64,000 nt of DNA from Lojkania enalia (GCA_010094045.1 ML986654.1:124001-188000); one strand, 5' to 3'; shown: positions 44,828-56,624, counted from the stretch's first letter. Numbers and translations: made by a program. The notes: generated by a model not told the origin, from the sequence alone.

Positions 44828-47553
44828 TCAGGCCCAATTATCATCCAAGTCCTTCACGCCAGCTCCCACCTCCTTCTTCACCCCAACGTCCAGTGCCAGG
44901 CCCAACCCCATCCCAACGTCCATCTTGGGTGCCTGGATCTGCGGCGCCTTTTCCACCTTCTTAGGGCTCTTGTTCGGGCTGCCGGGACCTTTCCCATCAC
45001 CAGCTCCCATCCTAACCGTCTTGACATCCCACCCATCCTCCATGCCCGCCTTGATCCACACCTTCACAGCATCATGGACAGCACCATAGTACTTTGGATT
45101 GCATGCGCGGAGATGCCCCATCAATTTTTCGAAACCCGAGACCTTGAACTCATTGCGGAGGGAGTTGCGAGTCTCTTTTGTAGGAAGCGAGGCAAGTAGG
45201 CCATTGACAAGGTCGAGGTGCGTGGCAATGTAGTTGGTTGCGTCCCATTCTACGCCACCGACGTAGGGTGCTGCTGGAACGATAGCGCGGGGGCCGGGAA
45301 AGTGGGTCTTTGCGTAGGACTCTGGGGGGCCATCAGAACATGGTGGGACTGGAATAACGTTGAGGTGGTGGATGAAGATCCAGAAGACTTCTTTAGTAAC
45401 GTTAGTAATCTCCCTGCACCAGACCTGATACGGTCGAGGCTGGTGCATTTGAAGAATGAACGGGACAGTTGAGGTCTCCTTCTCCTTGACGGGATCCTTA
45501 AGATACCTCAACAGCTCGGTGGCTCGAGAGTGGAGAGCGTTCTCTGGTGCTGCTGAGAGATGGGCGAAGAGAAGTTGAATAATTAACTCGCGCGTAGTGA
45601 AATCGCTAGGACCCTTGTGTTCTTCATCGAACAGCATCGCAAGAAGAGCCGGGAACAGCGTAGAAGCCATCTCAGCCAGCTGTCTGAGGGCTGAATCAGC
45701 GGTAGTCAAGCCTTTGAGGCCCCTAAGCACTTCGTGAAGCAGCTGGTCCTCATGATCTTCACGCCATTCAACCTCCATAATCCGGTGAAGCAAGCCAACC
45801 AACTGTGTCATGCCACCGAGCTGCAAGAACTCATCCACCCATTCAACCGTCTCATTTCGAAGTAGGAGTCGAAGCTTGTGGAGCTTGCCAACTTCAATCT
45901 CTTCCGGCTTCGGAACCTTCTTCATGTAGGCCACAAACTCATCCGCAGCGGCGGCCTTGGGGCCTTTTCCCGATTTCTGAGATCCATTGGAGACTAATGA
46001 TCGTGTCGAGGGAGATTTAGGAATAGTTGGTCTGGACGACTTCCTATCGCCATTTTCAGCCCTCTGTTTCTTGGTTGGAGAATCACCCTTGCTGAACGTA
46101 AAGGTCCTGCTTCGTGGTCGCTCGCGCTTGGAGCTCACAGACCGGGCGGTTTCCAACGCTGTGGCTTCTTCTTGGTCTGAACCATCCCTCGACTTCGCTC
46201 GTCCAAATGTCGACTTTGCCGACTTCCTGCCAGCAGCCTCCCCAATTGTAGACTGCGCCGACGCAACACGTGAACCCGTCGGCGTATCCAGCTTGTGTGT
46301 GCGGACAAAGTCGGCCTTAACTTCAAGTTTCAGGGTGCGCATTGCGGTCCGCTGATGCTGAGGGATGTTTCTCGACTCCTAAAAGCAAGTAAGCGCATAA
46401 CGCATACCATCCTGTACGGGAAACTTACAAGAACAGCCTCAAATTCAGCATTGACAACTTTGGAATCAAGTCTCACAGGCTGTGTAGTACCGGATTCGGA
46501 TTCCTTAGCTTTACCATTGAGCGCTGCCACAGCAGCCATTACTCGATTTTGCTTCTTGGTCGCATTTGCTGCTTGTGTTAGAGCAACGCCCCCAGGCCTA
46601 TCATTGTCCGAGCTACTGCGCCTTAGCATTGCACGAGTTGCGATGCCCTTAGATTGTGCACCGGCTTTCGACTTTGCCTCATTACCCTTCGTATCAGAAA
46701 GTGGGAGGCGTTCATTACTCTTCTTACGAGTGAGCGTCTCAAAGAAAGATGTTGCCGAGGTACTAGCTGGCAGCATCGTTGATTTGGGGCGCTCTTTGAC
46801 AGCTGGTCGCTTCTGCAATGAGGGCTGGCCAAAATCAAAAAAGTTTCGTTGCTTGGACGGAGAATATTCCGTGGGTGTGTAGAGCGCAATCTCCTCCTGG
46901 ATGCTTCTGCGGTGCTCAGTGCTTTGTCGGTCATTCAGAGGAACCTTGCTCGTTGTCGTTACTTCCTCAAAAGGCTGTGTGCTAAACTGGGCCCAGATAG
47001 GAGTATGCATCGGCTCAGGTGCCTGCGAAGAGCCCGGCGGCGTGGTATTCTCCTTATCCTTCGGGGTAGACTTGTCTTGCTTTGGCGACTTAACTTTGCT
47101 GAATATTGCTGAGAGATTATTAGAGGATTTTGTCGTCTTTGGTGACTTCATTGCTGTCTCTTCCCGCGTCCTGCTTGCGTCTCGTGCCTGTTTCTCTTTC
47201 TCTTTCTCCTTACCTAGTGACCGCAGGGACACCGAGCTCAGTGTCTTCTTGTGTAGGCCCTTGGATGGGCTTGCCTTTGTGTCTTGCAACTTTCTGGGTG
47301 AGGGCGGGTTGGTAGGAATATTCTGGGATCGAGTGGCGGATCGCAACTGGCTGTGCGGATGGTCTAGCAGAAGCAGAGGTGCCGACTGCGGGACATTCGT
47401 AGTGGGAATGTAAGGGCGCTTTGTTTCTGGCTGAGCGCCGTTCAGTGCGGTGCCATCCGAAGGCGAACGCTTGTGAATAATAGACTTGAGGACTGAAGAG
47501 GACTTGTTCCGCTTGTGGCCTTGACGGTCGGTCGGCGGAACCATTGCAGCCAT
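44828..47553 (-). CDS. Diaphanous-type GBD/FH3 domain protein lacking FH2
   Basis: Exons 47,553-46,429 and 46,378-44,828, with a 50-nt GTAAGT..TAG phase-0 intron, give 891 residues. The junction reads EFEAVLESRNIPQHQRT. Residues 1-360 are Ser/Lys-rich and disordered with a basic start. The Drf_GBD region begins near residue 365 (AEFEAVL, then MRTLKLEVKADFVRTHK), continues after a linker with DEFVAYMKKVP near 519, and a helical armadillo-like FH3 region follows to about 850. The chain stops at DLDDNWA with no proline-rich FH1 and no actin-nucleating FH2. It may therefore act as a Rho-GTPase-binding regulator or scaffold in polarity rather than as a formin. The N-terminal third resembles SepA/Bni1 organisation, but the total is half the usual formin length. 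Confidence 0.85.
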
Positions 47554-48534
47554 GGCCGACAGCCTTCCTGGCGCGTGGTAAAGTAAAGTTAAGAAAGAAT
47601 CGTGAACGGGTTAAAGGAAGCAGCAGAAAGTTGTCGTTGCCGAGGGTGAGGAAGCAACATCCAAGAAGCAACGATCGTCTCCGAGGAAGCAACAAATGTT
47701 GAGGGCTCGTAGCCAGGATGCCAGGCCGCCCAAGAAGAAACAAACAGCCCTGGAGAAAAAAGTGCTTGGGGTATAATAGAGGGATGTAATCGATCAAGGA
47801 AGAAGGTTCGGGGTCGTGGTGGAGTGCACTGCTGGGGTTGGCTGCCAAGAATAAACATCGGATTGTTTCCAGAGCGACGCCGCGCGCTAATGCAAGCCAC
47901 CGCGACTCGCGAGCACGTGCTTATCTCTTCACTCTAATTACTACTTTCTATGGTGTTAAATATGGATACTTCGGCAAATCGATAATCTAATGAATGACTT
48001 TTCGATTATTGTCGCGTCCATCATTGCGGACAGACGGTAATCGGCTTACGGAGCATTTCCCCTGTCTTGCTAACCACAACTTTGCGCCATGTTTTGCTCT
48101 CATCCCAATTACCTCCAAACGATAAACAGCAGTTCTAGTTACTTCTCCAAATGGCATCGCGATGGTAGGTACTATTTGGTTCGCTTCACGAATTCACAGA
48201 CACTCGGCAAATAAATCGTCCATGATAGCGCACTATTGGTATTCATTAGAGCATCTGTCCAAGAACATTCTCCCATCCTTGAAACACTCACTTTGTAATA
48301 TCGGGGTGCCTATATCTAGCATCAATGATTGCAGAAGCACATGAATTTGAGCCGCGAAATTGAGGCACAGCTTAGCGGCGTGCAAACTCGTCCTTATATT
48401 TCAAAGCCCTGTGATGCTACATATGCAAGCGCAATCGAAGATAGAAAAAGATAAAACAATATTTATATCATACTTCATCCACCATGTACAACCCCCAAAG
48501 CCCTCTTCCACTCCATCTAGCCCTATCCACCCTT
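47554..48534. other. Intergenic between two minus-strand genes
   Basis: About 980 bases. The right half of the GBD-protein side (47,560-47,930) is its upstream region. A stretch near 48,430-48,534 is the presumed 3' UTR of the Ser/Thr-rich protein gene. Overlapping frames of 60-210 codons show no domain. Confidence 0.45.
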
Positions 48535-50318
48535 TCATTCCCACCCAAAACTCCCATCCAACCTCCTCCGACCCCCCAAAAAGTCCTTGGCATCTACCTT
48601 GACGATCCGTTTGAACGGCGGGCTCAAAACGTCACTACTCCCATCGACTCCACAACCGACCGGACTCAAGCAAAGCCCATGCCCACAGCAAGTCTGCGTA
48701 ATGCACACCGTGCCAACTGGACACTCCGCAGTATCTTCACAGGCGTCAAATTCGTCGCAGAACCCGCGAGCGTTGAAGCATAAACCGCCCATGCCAGATT
48801 CAAGCCCGCAGATGCAGGAGCTATTCGCGTCGCCGCACCGGCGCAGGGAGCCGCATCGGGAATCACAGGGTGGGCGGATGCAGACTCCATTGGTACATTG
48901 GTTTTCGGGCGCACATTGGTTGCCGCATTGGCCGCAATTAGACGTATCTCGGGCCAGGTCGACACATTGGCCGCTGCAGAGTTCGGGGGCAACACCTGCG
49001 GAGCAAGTTGGAGTTGGGCTGATAATTGTTGTTGAGGTTATGTTCGATAGAGGTCCTGTGGGCGACAGGTTGCTGGTAGGAGCCGATGTAGTCGTATTAG
49101 GCCCTAGCGTCGTTGCGTTGGTAGGAAGTATTGGTGTTAAAGTAGTTGAATAGGCTAGCGTGGGTGAAGTTGTATTCGACAGAGCTTCTGTGCTTGAGGT
49201 TATGTTTGATGGAGGTTCAGTGGGCAAGACGCTAGTGGCTGGGGCCAATGTAGTCATCGTTGTGCCGTTAAATGATGTGGCTGTAGCAGTGGTGTTGAAA
49301 TCTATCGATGTGGCTGTAGCGGTTATATTGAAATCCGTCGACGGTCCCGTACAAAAATCTGAATGAGTGGTGTTCTCATATGGAGGTAAATGTTGTTGCC
49401 TCGAGCAGCTTGATATAGATAATGTCGTAGCGACGTCACTTCCAGTGCCAGTACCAGTACCAAGCGAAGACGTAGTCGAGATCCCAGTGGGAAGGCCGGT
49501 CGAGCTTTCAATAATTCTAGTTGAAGTAGGTGTTCCAGTGGTCTCACTCGAAGTCTCAAAACTTCCGCTAGTAGTCCCTGTTGCTGTCCCTGTTCCGCTT
49601 CCACTTCCGGTCAGGGGGTCGTTAGAAGTCAATATTATTGAAGTAGTCGAGGTGCTCGAACCAAATGTCAGTGTGATATTAACGGTGCTCGAAGGATTGC
49701 TAGATGAAGCGACAGTTGTGGCCGTAGATCCAGTCGTCCCGCAAGAGTCTGTTACTCTAACAATGCAAGTTTCAGTGACGGTCTGCGGGCTATTAGGAAA
49801 AGGGAATATTTCCGATGTTATAAACATGACTCACAATGCTCGTGCTGCGACAAAGTGCTGGTGATACTCCCAAGCAACTGCAGGCGCTAAAATATCCTAT
49901 GCTTGCACAAGCACTCGTAGCGTAGGAGGGGATAGTTCCATAAGTTATCGAGATATCAGAAGCCGCTACATTGGGTAACGAGTCCCTCCTTAGCCTCGCA
50001 ATATGAAAAGAGTCTGTTGCAATCGGGAATCCTGAGTCTGAAGAGCTGGCAGGGCATGCATTGTCGTAAACAGTAGTAGTTGTTTTGGTAGTACTAAGAC
50101 TTTGATCAGCAAAACTCTCCCAACTTGTGAAGGTCTGAGTACATGGGATCAATCAAAAGGGTCGTGGTCATGAAAGCAGCACAATCGCTTGTTCCGGCGG
50201 TGACATTGGCAGCGTCGAGACAATCATCAGGATAACATAGCTGATATTGCCTATATTCCAACAATGATGCAACAGAAAGATGCGACAAGGGAAGCAGGGC
50301 GACCGAAAAGAGCTTCAT
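48535..50318 (-). CDS. Secreted Ser/Thr-rich protein with Cys-rich C terminus
   Basis: I model three exons, 50,318-50,143, 50,099-49,835 and 49,782-48,535, giving 562 residues. The introns are 43 nt (GTACTC..AAAG, weak acceptor) and 52 nt (GTGAGT..CAG). Residues 1-18 are a signal peptide. A Cys-containing N-terminal domain (QLCYPDDCLDAAN, SDCAAF, ACASIGYFSACSCLG) is followed by a long Ser/Thr/Gly-rich region, which is probably O-glycosylated and has many NxT/S sites. The C-terminal part has about 22 cysteines, including CVDLARDTSNCGQCGNQC, a spacing common in fungal extracellular and wall proteins. It ends without a GPI signal. It is probably a wall or matrix protein; ligand and function are unknown. 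The first intron is the least certain part of the model. Confidence 0.75.
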
Positions 50319-50388
50319 ATTGACTAGTCAAAGGGAGATCGCGCGGTTATTTGGATACTCCCACTACATCTACGGGTTTACGCCTTGT

Positions 50389-50400
50389 CTTTATACAAAA
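50389..50400 (-). promoter_or_regulatory. TATA-like box of the Ser/Thr-rich protein gene
   Basis: The minus strand reads TTTTGTATAAAG about 75 nt upstream of the ATG at 50,318. It is a plausible TATA element, supported by position only. Confidence 0.3.
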
Positions 50401-51872
50401 CAGCACCAAATGACACGACCAAGTTGCCTGACTCTGATCCAACCTATTTCCGAAAGAGATTGGTTAAAATGTGTCTCATGGCAAGAATACCCAAAGACGT
50501 CGGCATTCTTGCGAAACTCCATGTCGAACCGTGTGCGTGTATGCCAAGCATCCTGCGGTTGCAAAGTGTGAGGCAGAGGCTATAGAAGGATTGGGGGCCA
50601 GAGAGGGCAATTCCTTGGAAATCCGCAATTCTTTGCAGTAAAAAGCGTTAGAAGTTTGAATGCGACTTAGTGAGTGGAGGGGCGTATCTGCCTGTAGCCT
50701 AGCCTGGTCGACGACCGTTCATAACGTTCAACGCCCACGTGCTACGACTACGTCAAAAATGATGTCGCTGGATTAATGAAAATTACCGAAGGAGGGTGTG
50801 ACATGTGAGTACGTGTACACAACATGCTGCAAGAGTAATTCGAACGGTAGCAAAGTCAATAAAGTCAAACGATTCGACGGATACACCTCGGCAGGAGACC
50901 CTAATGCAGGTACATCAGCTTCAGTCAGAGGACTAGTAATAAGGCTGAGACACGGCCATCGGGTGTTGAATATGAGGTTTTGTATTGGTGGCTGTCCGTC
51001 ATCGCGTCGGCGTTAGTAATATGGCGGAGTTAGAAACCGACCGAAACTAGATTAGGAATAAGAACCCAATCAGAAGCATGTCGAAGACTCTGATTGTTGA
51101 ACAGGTGTGCAACGCAGACATAACATTCTCATTTGTTCTGGCTTTGAGTAACCACCAACATGGAGGCAACTCCAGTTTCCGTGGAAGGATAAGTAGTTGA
51201 CATTCCGAGCAAAAATCTAGGATCCGAAAGTTGAAGTAACTAATGTTGTGAACATTTACACCTCTCCCATTCATGTGGGTATTTTAGGTCTATCAAAACT
51301 ATTGTAGATGATTCCGATAATGTGGATTGGTATTTGTTGACAGCCGATGTTAATGGCATGGCCTGACAGCTATCCCTCAATGAGAGATTATGGCTTGAGG
51401 AGGCGCATGGGGATGGAGCACAAGGTGGCGTGGTACCACCAGAACAACCTGAGATGAACCTAACAATCTCAAAGGTCAGATTCAACTCAAAAATGTACAG
51501 ATAATGCAAGGCTTCCGTCCGAATCAGGGGTACATTTGTGCATGATATGTCCTCTGCGTGGCGTTGAACTACGCTGTGTCAGCATGAGATTTCGTACTCC
51601 CTATCTTGTCAAACCAAGGACCCCTATCCGACCCGCCGAAAGGAGCCAAAGTCACGGGTGACTTTATTGTGTGTAATATTCCTAGAGTGAAAAAGGAGGT
51701 ACTCAGTCACAACTTGGCTCGGAGCTTCCGTCGTTGTATATGCCGTACGAGCAACAATTTCTAATTACGGTCGAGCAACGATGAGGAGGGTAAATTCGAA
51801 GAGCCTCGCAAACCACGGTCAAGAGCCTTCCGAGCCTAGACAAACTATATCTAGCGAGGTGAATAATTCTAA
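50401..51872. other. 1.5-kb intergenic region, no supported gene
   Basis: Ordinary composition with only short frames (72-89 codons) on either strand and no recognised domain. It includes the upstream region of the Ser/Thr-rich protein gene on the left and the 3' flank of GPI18 on the right. The middle (51,250-51,550) could hide an eroded gene, but I could not identify one. Confidence 0.45.
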
Positions 51873-53362
51873 CTAGGCTGGGGGAAGAAAGTTCGCAAAC
51901 AGCATTCCCTGTGTCAATGAGTACATGACTATTCCGCGGGTCACCCACTCAGAGATCGTGTGTCGCCTCTCCTTACTCGAGGTTTTAGATTCCGAAATCC
52001 ATTCTGCAGCTACTAGATACCAGATCGGATAGCCAGAGGACAACCGGTTGATAATTTGAACATGGAAGGTGGTTGCAGCCGTGATAGTAAGGACCAGTTG
52101 AGGCAATGCCAGTTCTGGAAGATTGCAAAAACCTGTGTTTGGGAATTTGCGGACTACATCTCTATCCGCATAAGGCTTGGGAACATCCTCGGTCGAATGG
52201 CGCCAAATGTCACTCAGGACTATCGCACTTGTCACAGATAGCAGCCATAGCATTGGCGAAGCGAGGACAAAGAGAGGCAAGTTGGAGAGTGTCCAGTACT
52301 GGAGAAATCCCACATTCCTGACAAGGTCGTTCAGTAGGCAATATCAGAGCGGCTGGCTTAGCTTACCAGTAAGTACTCTGAACCCAGGAGTAGATGCTCG
52401 GTATCATTGAGTTACACCAAGGCCTCCCACCTAAGTCTGTGCGGCTTGTCGCGCAATATTCCCTGTATGCTAAAAGCTGCGGGCCGATATATCCCACCAC
52501 AGTCAGACTGCCAGCAACACATGTGACAACTAGCCTTCTGATATCCAGTGTAGTCAGCCGAAGAGAGAAGACGGGTGATAGTGAGCGTGCAACATCGAAG
52601 AGGAAGATCAATCCACTTAATAGACCGTTACTCCTGATTGCTGTGGCGGCGGCGAAGAATAGGCCTGATGCTAGAAGGAGAATGTCTTGACCTACGACGA
52701 GAAGCTTGGTAGACTTTTTAGTGCACTTGGCAGAGGCATATAGAAGCATCCCGAAAAAGTTGAGGAATGAAAAGAGTGCTTCTGCATAAGGCGCGCATAG
52801 AAACATGCCAGCGGGTGAAATAATATGCAAGACAGATGCGATGAAGGGGATACGGCCATTTTCCCGGCGGGTTGTAATTGTTTTCAGGAGCAAATACAAC
52901 ACAATGGCCGATCCTAAATGGCAGAGGTTAGAAAGCACGACGCCGGTGAAAATGTAATGGCGCAGAGAAGGGCTGCTGTCATTCGATAAGACTACTAGCT
53001 TGTTAGTCTTGAGCATAAAGGCCATCAGCGGCTAACGTCTCACAAGTCGTTGCAATGTTTAAGATTCGCGTATAGGCCCAACTGAATGCCCACTCCTGTT
53101 CATAGACGTATCCCCGTTGAGCTACGTTTACAAAATACAAAGCATCCCATCTAAAGAGATTGAGTATGAGGCGATTAGGTGGTGATAAAGCCTGGAATTC
53201 AGTCGCTCTATGTTGGCTCTGGCTGAAGAGAATGTGAGCTGAGGTATCATAACCTGGCCCGGGACAAAGGGCCGCAAGAAGGAACAAAACCGCTTTCCAA
53301 GCCAGAAATATTGCGGCAAGGGATCGAAATGGGTTTTGCAATGGTCCCGATTTACTGTCCAT
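51873..53362 (-). CDS. gpi18: GPI mannosyltransferase 2 (Gpi18/PIG-V)
   Basis: Three exons, 53,362-53,044, 52,994-52,367 and 52,317-51,873, with two 49-nt introns (GTGAGA..CTAG with an ACTAAC branch site; GTAAGC..CAG), give 463 residues. The protein is hydrophobic throughout, with about ten membrane segments. The first lumenal loop has the PIG-V signature region FRWDALYFVNVAQRGYVYEQEWAF (about residues 70-93), and the last exon has the typical VGFLQYWTLSNLPLFVLASPML block. Gpi18 adds the second mannose to the GPI core in the ER membrane, probably with Pga1 as partner in yeast. An alternative acceptor three bases downstream for intron 1 would change one residue only. It is divergent from the eL8 gene with 402 bp between start codons. 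Confidence 0.9.
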
Positions 53363-53764
53363 CTTGTACCGTAGGATTGCCAGGCATGGTGGTCTCGAGG
53401 TCGCAATGGCGCTAGCTTGCGGAGCATCTAAATTGGGCGGACCCGGAGAATGGTTTCACCGTCGTCCGCTCCCCACAAATCAAATTTCGCTCGCACCTTC
53501 GTGAGCTTTGATTTCCGACCCGACCATACAACACCTTCGTCGTCCACTACTAACCCTAAGGTACACGGTAAGCACCCTCCCCAATCCCAATCTGCTCTGC
53601 AGCACATCAGTCGCATGTTCCGGAATCGAAATCGTGTCATGGATGAATTGGCTAGAGCGCGGAATGGCTGCAGTGGCCTCCCGCTCTTAGAGATACAGAA
53701 TTTACTTGGTGAATGAATATTCGCTGACGATTTCTGTTCTCAATGACCAGCCTCTACAATCGAG
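53363..53764 (+). promoter_or_regulatory. Divergent promoter with probable eL8 5' UTR intron
   Basis: The interval separates gpi18 (minus) from the eL8 gene (plus). A good donor GTAAGC at 53,568, a CTGAC branch site near 53,723 and an acceptor GACCAG ending at 53,750 suggest a 183-nt intron in the eL8 5' leader, common in ribosomal protein genes. The first leader exon would begin somewhere near 53,500-53,567. Confidence 0.5.
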
Positions 53765-54702
53765 ATGCCACCAAAAGGCAAGAAAGCGGCCCCCGCGCCA
53801 TTCCCCCAGTCCAAGCCTGGTGCGAAGAAGGCCAAAGTATGTTCGCACAGTCTCCGCGCTTCTACTCTCAGAAGGATCTGACGCCTGTAGAACCCTCTCA
53901 TCGAGAAGCGCCCACGCAACTTTGGCATCGGCCAGGATATCCAGCCTGCCCGTAACCTCTCGCGCATGGTCCGATGGCCGCAATATGTCCGCCTCCAGCG
54001 TCAGAAGAAGATCCTGAACATGCGCCTGAAGGTCCCTCCGTCGATCGCTCAGTTCCAGCACGTTCTTGACCGCAACAGTAAGGCAACAATATACATGTAA
54101 AGAAGGATAGGTGTCTGACGGGAGACAGCTGCCGCCCAAGCCTTTAAGCTCCTCGCCAAGTACCGGCCCGAGACCAAAGCCGAGAAGAAGGAGCGTCTTA
54201 CCAAAGAGGCCACCGCCATCTCCGAGGGAAAGAAGAAGGAGGATGTCAGCAAGAAGCCCTACACCGTCAAGTACGGTCTTAACCATGTCGTTGGTCTCAT
54301 CGAGAACAAGAAGGCTTCACTCGTCCTCATCCCCAACGATGTTGATCCTATTGAACTTGTGATATTCCTTCCCGCTCTCTGCCGTAAGATGGGCGTTCCC
54401 TTTGCCATCATCAAGGGCAAGGCTAGACTCGGTACGCTCGTTCATCAGAAGGTAAGATTAAGCCAGTCCCACACTTGGTCGCATCTACTAACGTTAAGTA
54501 GACCGCTGCTGTTGTCGCCCTGACCGAGGTTCGATCAGAAGACAAGAACGAGCTCTCCAAGCTTGTCTCCGCCCTCAAGGACGGCTACCTCGAGAAGCAC
54601 GCTGCCGAGTCGCGTCACTGGGGTGGTGGTATCATGGGTGCCAAGGCGAACGCTCGCATGGAGAAGAGGAGGAAGGCTCTTGAGAGCGCCATCAAGATCT
54701 AA
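53765..54702 (+). CDS. rpl8: 60S ribosomal protein eL8 (L8/L7a)
   Basis: Four coding exons, 53,765-53,836, 53,891-54,077, 54,129-54,451 and 54,502-54,702, give 260 residues, the normal length for fungal eL8. Introns are 54, 51 and 50 nt. The start [15 protein letters not shown] is followed after intron 1 by [19 protein letters not shown], a highly conserved segment. The L7Ae-type RNA-binding fold lies at about 120-215 ([31 protein letters not shown]) and the C terminus is [14 protein letters not shown]...SAIKI. eL8 binds 25S rRNA near the 5.8S region and is needed for pre-rRNA processing. Multiple introns near the 5' end are typical of highly expressed fungal ribosomal protein genes. Confidence 0.96.
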
Positions 54703-55136
54703 AACGATCTCCACGGACAAGATTATGATGATAATGGTTAGGAGAGCCTTCATGGGCTTTGGCGTGTCTTTACTCTACATGTAGCGGTCTTGGGGCAATA
54801 CCTAGGCGTCTAGGACGGCCAAAAATGGGTCCAATATCGATTAAATTCACTTCCCATGCCCATGAGGATTAATCAGTCTGCTTTGGATGTTCCAGTGATG
54901 AATAAGCGTGCAGTGGGGCAGATATGCTCAGGCTCGCCCCGGCCATTATAACTATTAAAATATCCTGCAAGGTACCCCTCCCCCGCCGAACGAAGGTACA
55001 ATAACGTAACCGCCAATAATTGTTCTGCTTGCTCTTAACAGGATATGTAGGTATGCACAGAAGCGTTTTCTTTTGCGACTGTCTAGCTGATTGTTTCAAG
55101 CCACACATTGCATATACGGTATAGTTGTCGCCCGGC
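54703..55136. other. Intergenic between eL8 and the cyclodeaminase-like gene
   Basis: About 430 bases holding the eL8 3' UTR and the upstream region of the next plus-strand gene. A minus-strand 111-codon frame overlapping it has no domain. Nothing else is seen. Confidence 0.5.
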
Positions 55137-56624
55137 ATGCCTCTGACCATCCTCACAGACGAGGACATCCGCACGCTCCTGCTCGGCCTCACAAAGGGCG
55201 ACATCCTCGACCTGCAACAAAGCCTAGCCGACGCGCTCCACTACTACTCAACAACCACCGAAGAAGAAGCCAATGGCTGCTGCTCGTTGCTCCAGCCGCT
55301 CCGGACGGCGCTCAAGCGGACAGATGGCCAGACGACGCTCTTCATGCCGGCAAGCAGCAACGACGGGCTCGGCATCAAGGTCGTCACGCTATCCAAGCCC
55401 GATTCCAAAGAGAAGCCCGCCTCCGAATCGAGCCTAAAATCCTTCGACTCGACCTCGCTGTCTACTCAATCGTCCCCTCAATACACAAACGATAACGTCC
55501 CCTCGCCATCCATAACCAGCTCATTGAGCACGACACCAAAGGGCACCCTAACACTCCTAGATAAGGCCGGCCACCCGCTCGCCTTTATAAACGCTGAGGA
55601 GCTGACCGCCTTCCGAACGGCGCTGGCCTCGACCATGCTCTTCAAGAAGCGCGTCAACGTCCACGACGTAACCGTCTTCGGGGCCGGGAAACAAGCCTAC
55701 TGGCACATCCGACTCGCGCTCCTACTTCGGGGCCCCGAGATCCACCACTTGAACATAATAAACCGATCCTTCTCCACCGCGCAATCGCTCCTGACAAGAC
55801 TCTACGACCCGTCCTCTGCGCCGACTACGTACCCATCCCTCGGGACACTGGAAAATGCCACCCCTACCCCATCGCAAAACGATCTAGCCCTCGGTCTCGC
55901 CCGCCCAAAAATTCAAATCCTAACTCCCTCCCATACCGAATACACCCGCCTACTAAAAACTACTATTCGCCACAGCAGTGCTCTATTCTGCACCACCCCT
56001 TCCACATCCCCCTTATTCCCCGCTTCCTACCTGACGAACCCTGAGGGCAGGAAAAAAGGACGTTACATCTCGCTCATCGGGTCCTATGCCCCGCATATGC
56101 TGGAGGTGGATCCGGAGATTATCAGACAGGCGGTCGCGAGGCCGGAGGGAGGGCAGGGCAGGCATTGGCATCATCATGGGCATAGACACGCCGGCGGGGG
56201 TAGCGTCGTGGTGGTGGATAGTCTGGAGGCGTGCCTGAAGGAGGCGGGGGAGCTAATACAGGCAGGCGTGAGGAGCGACCAGGTAGTCGAGGTGGGCGAG
56301 CTGGTCATGCTGAAGAGGGATGCAGAGAGGAGGCGGGCGGAGCGAGCAGAGCGAGCAGAGCGAGCAAAGCAAGTTGAGCAAGATGCACACGCACACCATG
56401 ACACTATGGACAACGCCGGTGTTGAACTTGGCGAAGCGAAAAAGGTGAAAGGGAAAGAGCGTAACGCGGATGACAGCGCGGAGCGCTCGCTAATGGAGTG
56501 GCTGCAAGCCGGCAACGTCATATATAAAAGCGTAGGCATCGGGCTCATGGACGTCGTGGTTGGCAATGAGCTAGTGCGGTTGGCTGGCGAGAGGGGCATC
56601 GGGACGCGAATTGACAATTTCTGA
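55137..56624 (+). CDS. Ornithine cyclodeaminase/mu-crystallin family protein
   Basis: A single exon of 495 residues, starting at the first ATG of the frame (MPLTILTDEDIRTLLLGL); an earlier start would need TTG. The N-terminal half carries family segments TLFMPASSNDGLGIKVVTLS and GTLTLLDKAGHPLAFINAEELTAFRTA. A Rossmann NAD(P)-binding motif VTVFGAGKQAYWHI lies near residue 178. The C-terminal half has SLIGSYAPHMLEVD and a final KSVGIGLMDVVVG. Family members convert ornithine to proline, reduce cyclic ketimines or make unusual amino acids. Family length is about 330-350 residues; the excess is a Ser/Thr-rich insert (about 95-135), a Gly/His-rich patch (about 343-360) and a charged RAE-repeat segment (about 397-450). 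The catalytic substrate cannot be told from this sequence. Confidence 0.87.
   Translation: MPLTILTDEDIRTLLLGLTKGDILDLQQSLADALHYYSTTTEEEANGCCSLLQPLRTALKRTDGQTTLFMPASSNDGLGIKVVTLSKPDSKEKPASESSLKSFDSTSLSTQSSPQYTNDNVPSPSITSSLSTTPKGTLTLLDKAGHPLAFINAEELTAFRTALASTMLFKKRVNVHDVTVFGAGKQAYWHIRLALLLRGPEIHHLNIINRSFSTAQSLLTRLYDPSSAPTTYPSLGTLENATPTPSQNDLALGLARPKIQILTPSHTEYTRLLKTTIRHSSALFCTTPSTSPLFPASYLTNPEGRKKGRYISLIGSYAPHMLEVDPEIIRQAVARPEGGQGRHWHHHGHRHAGGGSVVVVDSLEACLKEAGELIQAGVRSDQVVEVGELVMLKRDAERRRAERAERAERAKQVEQDAHAHHDTMDNAGVELGEAKKVKGKERNADDSAERSLMEWLQAGNVIYKSVGIGLMDVVVGNELVRLAGERGIGTRIDNF
56339..56372 (+). repeat. Short tandem 9-base repeat in the cyclodeaminase-like gene
   Basis: About three to four copies of a GAGCGAGCA unit encode repeated Arg-Ala-Glu residues inside the charged insert. 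The unit length keeps the frame, so copy-number change would not disrupt the protein. Confidence 0.7.
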
